Assembly (NCBI GenBank): GCA_031261045.1
Contig: JAISKE010000033.1
Location: 1-5,358 of the forward strand
From: Mycoplasmataceae bacterium
GTDB taxonomy: Bacteria; Bacillota_I; Bacilli_A; Mycoplasmatales; Mycoplasmoidaceae
Length of the DNA stretch: 5,358 bases
Direction of reading: 5' to 3'
Shown: piece by piece, positions 1 through 5,358 of the stretch
Layout of the letters: every line of letters begins with the position of its first letter
How positions within the stretch are numbered: the stretch's first letter is position 1
Notes under the pieces: generated by a model
Databases searched by the model: none
Told to the model about the DNA's origin: nothing
The model's input: only the letters and a program-made list of their open reading frames with translations
Made by a program: the position numbers and the translations under genes

Positions 1-796
1 CCTCTTTCTCAAATGAGAATGGTTTTTGTCCCACTAACATTTCATATAGAATTACACCCAATGAAAAGAAGTCAAATTGTTCGGAAATAATTTTTGATTT
101 TTGTTCTTTTGTTAATCTACTATTAGCTAAATCTAAGGTTTCAGGGCACATATAAGGAAACGAACCAAAGACTGTAGATTCATCAGTTAAAGCTGTTTTA
201 TCACCAGTGGTTTTAGAAGTTGTCAATACTGATGAAATACCAAAATCAATTAGCTTGACTTTAGTCATATCATTGGTTAACATAATGTTCTCAGGTTTTA
301 GATCGCGATGAATAATCTTGTGTTGAAATCCGTGCAATTCTTTAACAGCATCTAAAATTTTTTCAAAAATAAACAAAGCTTCTTTAACGTTAATATTACC
401 GACTTTAGATAAATAGTTATTCAACGAAACTCCATTGACATATTCCATCACGATGATAACAGTATTCCCATTATTAATTTCACTAATATCATAAGTTTTA
501 ACAATATTTTGACAACCAGAAGCTCGTTTAGCAGTAACACATTCATCATGAATTTTCATTCAATCACCATCCGTAGTTTCAGAACTTCGATTAACCATTT
601 TTATTGCTACAAATTTACCATTGCTATTAAACCATTCATCCGTTGTGTTAGAAATGTCTTCCGCTTTATAAATATCGGAATTCATTCCACCATGTCCAAT
701 CACTTCAATAATGCGATACTTATCTAAGATAACGTCATTAGGATGTAATGATATTTTATTAATTTTTGGTTGAGAATTACTTGTTGGCGTCGCCAT
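1..796 (-). CDS. prkC: Eukaryotic-like Ser/Thr protein kinase PrkC (partial, C-terminus beyond left edge)
   Basis: This is the first 265 codons of a Hanks-type protein kinase that phosphorylates Ser/Thr on target proteins. Visible in order: a short N-terminal tail, a glycine loop at residues 34-43 (GHGGMNSDIY), the ATP-anchoring lysine K66 in VAIK, the catalytic loop HRDLKPEN at 163-170 (D165 catalytic base), the metal-binding DFG at 184-186, an activation segment rich in Ser/Thr, a CPE motif at 217-219 where APE is usual, and the helix-F type motif FDFFSLGVILYEM. The reading frame needs one UGA-Trp (W79). The stretch between the glycine loop and VAIK is longer than usual. The ATG at 796 is preferred because GGAG lies 7 nt upstream; a TTG at 814 is in frame but has no comparable support. 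The gene overlaps prpC by 20 nt, the normal kinase-phosphatase pairing in Firmicutes and mycoplasmas. The C-terminal part, including any transmembrane or PASTA region, is outside the window, so location and ligand sensing cannot be judged. Confidence 0.95.
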
Positions 797-1565
797 TAAC
801 TCTCTCCAAAACAAATGATGTTAAATTATCATTGCTCTTATTATCAATTGCTTTCTGCACAATAATATTACTAATGGCTTCAAATTGCGATGCACTATTC
901 TTCATAATTTGGCTAACATCGTTCAAGTTAATGAAACGATACACTCCGTCAGTTGCAATAAATACATCGTCGCCAACTTCTAAGTTAAACATAAACTTAT
1001 CGTACTTTAAATGGTAGTTAGATCCACTTTCTAAACATCTAGTTAAAGAATATAATTGTGTTTGGTACTGCGTGCATAAAGCATTGATATCTAATTTTTC
1101 GTTACGCGATTTCATGTCTAAGAAGTGATTATATAAATTATGATCACGAGTTATTTGTCCTCACGTATTAGAATTAATAGAATAATGGTAAAGTCTAGTG
1201 TCGCCAAGATTGAAAACATGAACCTGGTTGCTCTTAATATAAGCTACTAAAAGTGTTGTGCCAATTTTTTTACCATTTAATCTAGTGTCAGAAACTTGAG
1301 TAATTTGGTTGTAAGCTGCTCTTAAGCATTTAAAGAAAAAGACATTAATATTACGAACCTTAGAATGCCTTTCAAAAGCTTTTTTAAATACTTCTACAGT
1401 CATTAATGAAGCAATTTGACTATCGTCTTGGGATCCAATGCCATCACAAACGATGGCTAGTGCTTCATTACTTTTATTAGCGCCAAATCAACTAGCGTCC
1501 TCATTGATGTTACGAGTTCCTTTAGCTGTCGAAATGGAATAATTAAATGTAAAATCGTGTTTCAT
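777..1565 (-). CDS. prpC: PP2C-family Ser/Thr protein phosphatase PrpC
   Basis: A 262-residue metal-dependent (Mn/Mg) phosphatase of the PPM/PP2C family, expected to dephosphorylate PrkC and its substrates in the cytosol. The family motifs are seen in order: RNINED at 18-23, CDGIG at 40-44 (D41 metal ligand), GTT at 102-104, LGDTR at 120-124, TRDH near 139-142, TDG at 205-207 (D206 metal ligand) and NDN at 245-247 (D246 metal ligand). Length is usual for a single-domain bacterial PP2C. The segment where bacterial members usually carry an HPxxNxLTRALG-like flap is diverged here (about 150-180), though LTRCLESG remains recognisable. The frame needs UGA-Trp at W26 and W135. ATG 1565 is the first start after an in-frame UAA at 1575-1577. 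No Shine-Dalgarno is visible; a TATAAT lies 8 nt before the ATG. The end overlaps prkC by 20 nt, so the pair is probably translationally coupled. Confidence 0.95.
804..807 (-). promoter_or_regulatory. Ribosome binding site of prkC
   Basis: GGAG (minus strand) lies 7 nt upstream of ATG 796, inside the last codons of prpC. It decides the prkC start in favour of 796 over the in-frame TTG at 814. Confidence 0.7.
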
Positions 1566-1573
1566 TTGTTTGT

Positions 1574-1579
1574 ATTATA
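1574..1579 (-). promoter_or_regulatory. Possible internal -10 box for prpC-prkC
   Basis: The 19-nt gap between rlmN and prpC contains a perfect TATAAT on the minus strand, 8 nt before the prpC ATG. Initiation at the normal distance would fall 0-2 nt before the ATG, giving a leaderless prpC-prkC mRNA. No -35 match is seen, and such AT-rich hexamers arise by chance in this genome, so confidence is moderate. The absence of a Shine-Dalgarno for prpC fits leaderless translation. Confidence 0.4.
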
Positions 1580-1584
1580 TAATA

Positions 1585-2634
1585 TTAACCATTATGTTTT
1601 TCTTGTTGTGAGCGAAGCTGACCGCATGCAGCATTAATCTTCAAACCACATTCTAAACGTTTAGTCGCCATGACATGATACTTAGCCAGCCCATCAATAA
1701 AAGCTTTAGCTTTAGTGGAACGCTGATAACCATTTTCGTCTACAGCGTTATAAACTATTAGGTTCACATAACACAACATCCCTTGTAATAGTTTGCCCAA
1801 TTGGTGAATGTGCTCGTCGTGATCATTAATATCTTTTAATAGAATATATTCGAAACTAATTCGACGATTAGTGGTGCCTAAATAATTTCTAATACTTTGC
1901 ATTAACTTACTAATGGGATAAGCTTTGTTAATAGGCATTAATTTATTTCTTAGTTCATCGTTTGGTGCATGTAATGAAATCGCTAAATTGATTTGTGGAA
2001 AGTCTTTGCCAAATTGTTCAATCTTTGGTACGACACCACATGTCGAAACGGTGATATGTCTGCTACCTAAACCGATTCCATAATGATCATTAAATATAAA
2101 TAAAGCAGATTTTAAATTATCGTAATTGTCAAATGGCTCACCAATTCCCATAATTACCATATTAGAAATACTCTTGCTGTTCTTTTTTTGTAAGTATTGA
2201 TTTACAATCAAATATTGTAAAATCATTTCATCAGGAGTTAAATCACGTTTTTTCTTTAATAAACCAGAAGCACAGAATTTACAACCCATGTTACAACCAA
2301 CTTGACTAGAAATACAAATGCTATAACCATAATCAAACTTCATTAATACTGTTTCAACGAATTGATGATCTTCCAATTCAAATAAAAATTTGGTAGTACT
2401 ATCATTCTCATCGATTAACAAACTGATTTGTTTCAAAGTGTTGATACGAAAATGTTGCTCTAAAATTGGAATAGAACTCTTAGCAATGTTCGTCATTTTA
2501 TTAAATTCAACCATGTTCTTTTTATACAATCATTCAAAAATTTGAACCGCGTTGTGTTTCTTTAAGCCTAATGAAACAAGTTTATCAGCAAGTTGAGTTA
2601 ACGTTAACGAATAGATGGATATCTTATTACTCAT
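1585..2634 (-). CDS. rlmN: Dual-specificity 23S rRNA/tRNA adenine-C2 methyltransferase RlmN (radical SAM)
   Basis: A 349-residue radical-SAM enzyme. Family members methylate C2 of A2503 in 23S rRNA (E. coli numbering) and A37 in some tRNAs, using two conserved cysteines. Seen here: the 4Fe-4S motif CNMGCKFC with C114, C118 and C121; C107 in CISSQVGC; the SAM-binding GIGEPFDN; RHITVSTCG; ISLHAPND; and the methyl-carrying C337 in AACGQL near the C-terminus. Length matches the family. The N-terminal helical part (1-35) reads through UGA-Trp at W35; starting downstream at TTG 2529 would remove it. ATG 2634 overlaps the gmk stop by 8 nt (ATGAGTAA), and there is no clear Shine-Dalgarno, so translation probably depends on coupling to gmk. 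In Bacillus and relatives rlmN also precedes prpC-prkC, so its position is ancestral. All catalytic residues are present. Cfr-type A2503-C8 methylases are related, but the RlmN-like N-terminus and conserved housekeeping context favour RlmN. Confidence 0.96.
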
Positions 2635-3214
2635 TTTTATTAATCGCATTCAAAACGATTTTCTTTAATTCACTTTGTGCACGATGAAGATCATCATTCA
2701 CAACTTGGTGTTGGTAACGATTAGCAACTGACACTTCTCATTGCGCTTGTTTCACACGTTGTTCTATCTTTTCAGAGGTTTCTGTCCCTCTCGTTCTTAA
2801 ACGTTCAATTAGGTGTTTAACAGATGGTGGTAAAATAAAAATAGTCAAGACGCCTTTATCATTGGCTTTTTTGGCGTAATCCATAATTTGGAAGGCCCCT
2901 TGAGATTCAATTTCTAACAATACATTAATGCCCTTTTCTCTTAAAGCATTGACGTAATCTTTTGGGGTTCCATAATAATTGTTAACGTAGGTAGCGTACT
3001 CTAACATGCGTCCTTCTTTAATGGCTTTTTCGAATTGCTCTTTATTGACAAAGAAATAATCCTTGCCTTCAACTTCGTCGAAACGTTTAGGTCTAGTGGT
3101 CATCGAAATACTAAACCCTAAATTAAGTTTCTTATCATCCATCAATGGTGTTCATAGTGTTCTTTTACCAACACCACTTGGTCCGCTCAATACAATTAAT
3201 AAACCCCTTTTCAT
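2627..3214 (-). CDS. gmk: Guanylate kinase
   Basis: A 195-residue cytosolic nucleotide kinase converting GMP (or dGMP) plus ATP to GDP (dGDP) plus ADP, essential for guanine nucleotide supply. Seen in order: the P-loop GPSGVGKRT at 11-19; the GMP-binding region SMTTRPKR at 37-44 with DYFFV at 52-56; LEYATY at 71-76 and YYGTP at 80-84; LEIESQGA, equivalent to the usual LEIDVQGA; and the lid/arginine segment RLRTRGTE followed by an IEQR motif. Length is typical of bacterial Gmk. The frame needs UGA-Trp at W21 and W159; starting at the internal TTG 3145 would delete the P-loop. ATG 3214 lies 1 nt after the ktrB stop, with AAGGA 9 nt upstream. R18 follows the P-loop lysine, where Gly or Ser is common. 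The gene is probably co-transcribed with ktrB and overlaps rlmN. Confidence 0.97.
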
Positions 3215-3215
3215 A

Positions 3216-4946
3216 TTAACCAATCCTTACATCTTCTTCCGCATATCTAATTAAGTTACCACGTGGGTTTTTCTTAGTTCAAGATAACAATGTGGAAGAG
3301 ATACCTAAGTATCCAATAAACATTAGCAACATTAATAAAACTAAACCAAAATCATTAATAGTTGGAGTCAGCCCCATCGAAGCACCAACCGTACCGATGG
3401 CGCTTGCCGCTTCAAAGAATGTTTCTAGCACTCCGTTGGTACCAGTTACCATAAAGGTGTTTCCGGTGCTAGCGTCATTGTTAGCAAAAGTACTTGTTAA
3501 GTAAATCAAAATGGCAAATAAACAAACTACGGCAACGCCAGTAATGATTACGATAAAAGAACCACGTACTTTGGTTTGTGGTATGGTTCTGTGGAATAAG
3601 GTAACTTCTTTTTTACCACGAATAAATGATACGATAGCTGCAATCGCAATTACTAGAGTGGTTGTTCTAATACCACCAGCCGTAGATGAAGGTGAACCAC
3701 CAATAAACATTAATAAAATGTAAGTCCATTGTGATCCTGGTGATAATGTATTCATGCTAACAGTAGTAAAACCAGCTGAACGAGTAGTCATGGAGTTGAA
3801 GAAGATAGCAAAGGCCTTGTTAAATTCTGGGTGTCTACCAAAGGTACTATTGAAATCATAATTCTCCGTGGCACCGGTTCATAAAACTGAATAATGTGCG
3901 ATATCTTTAGCTTGCACATGTCAAATAACTTGATTGTCTTGTACACTTATATTATTGATGGTGTCACCTTTAAACCCGTATTCGAAACCAAAAGTAAATG
4001 CTAAACCAATTACACTTACAGCGATGAAACCTAAAAGACAAATTTTAGTAAATAAAGAAATACGATATTTTAAACCTTTACGTTTGTATTTCATTTTTTC
4101 TCAGAAGTCAAAAATTAATGGGTAACCAATACCTCCCATAATTAATTCAAATAAAATCATTAATTGAAAGATAACATTTCAATCATTTCTTAAAGCACTT
4201 AAAGAACTCTCACCATCTAAAATATCGAATCCGCCGTTATTAATGGCGGAACCAGACATAAATAATCCTTGCCAAAATGCCTTACCGTAATTGTGATGCG
4301 CAGAAATATATTTAGTCGGGTCATCATAGCTAGATAAACCATTATTAAATTCTATTTGGTGGTGCAAAGGCATAAAACATAATCAGAAAGAAAATATAAA
4401 TGCAAAAAATACTTGCACCACCAAAATCAATACGATGGAACGTTTTAATGTGCTCATTGTCCCTGCAATTTTCTCATTTCCTCGTTCGGCTTGTAAGATA
4501 ACTGTTTCTGCTAATTGATCACGGGCTTTACGTCTGAATAAAGTTCATAATAAATAAATCACCGATAGCAATCCGATGCCACCGAATTCAAATAATAAGA
4601 AAACAATAACTTGACCAAAAACCGTAAGGTTAATACTTAAAGCAACTGGTGTAAGACCAGTAGTTGATAATGCTGAACAAGAAATCAATAAGGCATCTCA
4701 AAAAGTATAAGTCTTGTGACTATCCTCAATGTGATTATTTGTAGCTCCACTATAAACATAAATATGATAACCATGTTGTAGAGCGATTGGTAGGTATAGC
4801 AAAATGGCGCCAATGATAATCGCCAATAAATAAGCACGAAACATTTTTTGAGGCATTGTTCGCCCAAAAAGAATACGCGAAATAATCTGACCACGTGATG
4901 GTCTAGGTTCGGTTTTATCTCTATTAATCAAGCCCTTGTTAGCCAT
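3216..4946 (-). CDS. ktrB: KtrB-type potassium uptake transporter, membrane subunit
   Basis: A 576-residue integral membrane protein of the Trk/Ktr/HKT superfamily, which imports K+ (Na+-coupled in several studied members) as a dimer on a KtrA ring. Four M1-P-M2 repeats are visible, each with its filter glycine: STTGLTP (G97), NNGGF (G239), TTRSAGF (G392) and GTVGAS (G521). The GGSPSSTAGGIR stretch at 416-427 and the C-terminal EEDVRIG are also typical of KtrB, and the latter supports the stop. The protein is longer than the roughly 450 residues usual for KtrB. The extra length is an N-terminal cationic tail (1-34) and two polar, presumably extracellular loops, about 193-222 before P2 and 317-378 before P3. 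Eight UGA-Trp codons must be read through (W83, 134, 188, 256, 282, 342, 356, 556). ATG 4946 is the first ATG after an in-frame stop at 4962-4964. No Shine-Dalgarno is visible. It heads the leftward gene block and faces ktrA. Confidence 0.95.
3224..3228 (-). promoter_or_regulatory. Ribosome binding site of gmk
   Basis: AAGGA (minus strand) lies 9 nt upstream of ATG 3214, within the final codons of ktrB. It supports the upstream ATG and hence an intact P-loop. Confidence 0.7.
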
Positions 4947-4960
4947 AATAATTAGTCATA

Positions 4961-4989
4961 ATTATACACATATATACCCTAAACGTAAA
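4961..4989 (-). promoter_or_regulatory. Predicted ktrB promoter with very short leader
   Basis: On the minus strand a perfect TATAAT (4966-4961) is preceded by TTTACG (4989-4984) at 17-bp spacing, a 4/6 match to the -35 consensus. Only 14 nt separate the -10 box from the ktrB ATG, so transcription would start about 7-10 nt before the ATG. No Shine-Dalgarno fits, so the mRNA is probably almost leaderless. This is a sequence prediction only. It is the likely main promoter for ktrB-gmk-rlmN and possibly the whole block. Confidence 0.65.
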
Positions 4990-5029
4990 AGAGTAGGGCA
5001 GTCAAAATGCTTCCCATATTCACGTTTAG
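4979..5029. repeat. Spaced inverted repeat between the divergent ktr promoters (possible operator arms)
   Basis: CTAAACGT at 4979-4986 and its exact reverse complement ACGTTTAG at 5022-5029 are separated by 35 nt. Read in the direction of each gene, both promoters carry TTYACGTTTAG (minus 4989-4979, plus 5019-5029), identical at 10 of 11 bases, just upstream of the -10 boxes. This could be paired binding sites for one regulator, or shared upstream promoter elements. The octamer also occurs in coding sequence elsewhere in the window, so the functional claim is tentative. Confidence 0.45.
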
Positions 5030-5036
5030 AAAGCGA

Positions 5037-5050
5037 TATAATGCTATAAT
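5037..5050 (+). promoter_or_regulatory. Predicted ktrA promoter: tandem -10 boxes, the second extended
   Basis: Two perfect TATAAT hexamers lie 2 nt apart (5037-5042 and 5045-5050). The second reads TGCTATAAT, an extended -10 (TGn), which can work without a good -35. The nearest -35-like hexamer, TTCACG at 5019-5024, is 20 bp from the second box and 12 bp from the first, neither ideal. Initiation from the second box would give a leader of about 13 nt that still contains the CAGG ribosome-binding site. Confidence 0.65.
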
Positions 5051-5057
5051 TCAAGGG

Positions 5058-5061
5058 CAGG
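5058..5061 (+). promoter_or_regulatory. Weak ribosome binding site of ktrA
   Basis: CAGG ends 8 nt before ATG 5070. The match to the anti-Shine-Dalgarno is short but correctly spaced. Confidence 0.5.
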
Positions 5062-5069
5062 TAAAAAGT

Positions 5070-5358
5070 ATGACAAAGAATAGTTATTGCGTAATCGGCT
5101 TAGGTCGTTTCGGACAAGAAGTAGCCTTACAACTACATAAAATGGGTAAGGACGTAATGGTGATTGATGTTGACGATGAAGCAGTTAAAAAAGCCTCTAA
5201 AATTTATGAGATTGCGGTGGAATGTGATAGTACTGATATTAACTCTTTAGCAGAAACAAGTATTACTAGCGTTAGTACGGTAATTGTCGCTATTAGCAAC
5301 ATTGAAGTAAGTATCATGGTTTGTGCCAACTTACGTGAATTAGGATTAAAAGACATTA
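5070..5358 (+). CDS. ktrA: KtrA-type potassium uptake regulator, RCK N-terminal domain (partial, C-terminus beyond right edge)
   Basis: The first 96 codons of a cytosolic Ktr/Trk regulatory subunit that forms a ring under KtrB and gates it on nucleotide binding. Seen: a Rossmann start VIGLGRFG at 8-15 (GxGxxG G10, G12, G15), the acidic residue D33 ending the second strand (VIDVD), CDST at 52-55 matching the usual (G/A)D(A/S)T, and the strand VIVAI near 75. This is the RCK-N (TrkA-N) fold. The RCK-C domain, which binds c-di-AMP in characterised Firmicute and Mycoplasma pneumoniae homologues, would lie past the edge, so that point cannot be checked here. ATG 5070 is preceded by CAGG at 8-nt spacing and by two TATAAT boxes. 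The pairing with ktrB, though divergent, supports KtrA rather than an unrelated RCK protein. No Trp occurs in the visible part. Confidence 0.93.
   Translation, partial: MTKNSYCVIGLGRFGQEVALQLHKMGKDVMVIDVDDEAVKKASKIYEIAVECDSTDINSLAETSITSVSTVIVAISNIEVSIMVCANLRELGLKDI

Noticed and set aside
509..1017. Plus-strand open frames opposite prkC and prpC (72 and 83 codons)
   Set aside because: They lie antisense to well-conserved kinase and phosphatase motifs, have no recognisable domain and no ribosome binding site; they are shadows of the real genes.
1653..1664. Perfect 12-bp palindrome CTAAACGTTTAG, which joins the same two half-sites found in the ktr spacer
   Set aside because: It lies in the coding part of rlmN and is explained by codons for Thr-Lys-Arg-Leu-Glu. 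The same octamer also appears in gmk (3083-3090) from Lys-Arg codons, so its presence here is weak evidence of a binding site and lowers confidence in the spacer motif.
2527..2529. TTG start for rlmN giving 314 residues
   Set aside because: It begins right after a UGA-Trp and would drop the conserved N-terminal helical region; ATG 2634 gives the family length and overlaps the gmk stop.
3063..4125. Plus-strand open frames opposite gmk and ktrB, 63-70 codons each
   Set aside because: They lie antisense to conserved P-loop and KtrB filter segments and their sequences resemble no family; chance frames.
4685..4894. Minus-strand 69-codon hydrophobic frame inside ktrB in another frame
   Set aside because: It overlaps the first KtrB pore repeat, whose motifs are in the ktrB frame; hydrophobicity is expected in alternate frames of a membrane protein gene.
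1585..4946. Apparent multiple truncations suggesting pseudogenes of ktrB, gmk and rlmN
   Set aside because: Every interruption is a UGA, the frame is unchanged on either side, and conserved motifs continue across it; reading UGA as Trp restores full-length proteins.
4957..4959. Extra ATG upstream of ktrB, just after the -10 box
   Set aside because: It is out of frame with ktrB and meets a UAA after a few codons; it has no ribosome binding site. A tiny upstream ORF is possible but unsupported.
4995..5060. 7-bp direct repeat AGGGCAG at 4995-5001 and 5054-5060
   Set aside because: Too short to stand out, and the second copy overlaps the ktrA ribosome binding site, which explains its purine-rich content.
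1..5358. Mobile element, CRISPR array, tRNA/rRNA or riboswitch
   Set aside because: No repeat arrays, transposase motifs, terminal inverted repeats, cloverleaf or recognisable aptamer were seen; almost every base is in a coding region, and the only non-coding stretches are 19 and 123 nt plus a single base.

Overview
The window is AT-rich and reads as a member of the Mollicutes (Mycoplasma sensu lato) that uses genetic code 4. Five of the six genes are intact or open to the window edge only if UGA is read as tryptophan. By my count the window has 14 in-frame UGA codons against 3 UGG codons for Trp, and several UGA codons sit at conserved positions inside recognisable domains. Read with the standard code, these genes break into fragments that look like pseudogenes; none is broken. 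I cannot name the species.

Layout. Five genes run leftward (minus strand) as one tight block: ktrB (3216-4946), gmk (2627-3214), rlmN (1585-2634), prpC (777-1565) and prkC (from 796, running off the left edge). Spacing is 1 nt between ktrB and gmk, an 8-nt overlap for gmk/rlmN, 19 nt between rlmN and prpC, and a 20-nt overlap for prpC/prkC. ktrA starts at 5070 on the plus strand and runs off the right edge. ktrA and ktrB are head to head across a 123-nt spacer with recognisable -10 boxes facing both ways. There is no RNA gene, mobile element, CRISPR array or clear terminator, and no gene-free stretch over 300 bases.

How the genes work together. KtrB (K+ channel-like transporter) and KtrA (its cytosolic RCK regulatory ring) form a Ktr potassium uptake system. 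The gmk ... rlmN-prpC-prkC order is a shortened version of a cluster known in Bacillus and relatives, where rsgA normally follows prkC, so rsgA is the expected next gene beyond the left edge. PrkC and PrpC are an opposing Ser/Thr kinase and phosphatase pair. The least ordinary features are the splitting of ktrA and ktrB into divergent units, the placement of ktrB at the head of the gmk-rlmN-prpC-prkC block, a near-identical 11-base motif in the same relative orientation upstream of both ktr -10 boxes, and -10 boxes so close to ATG at ktrB and prpC that near-leaderless mRNAs are likely. I see no evidence of a wholly new system; every gene belongs to a known family.
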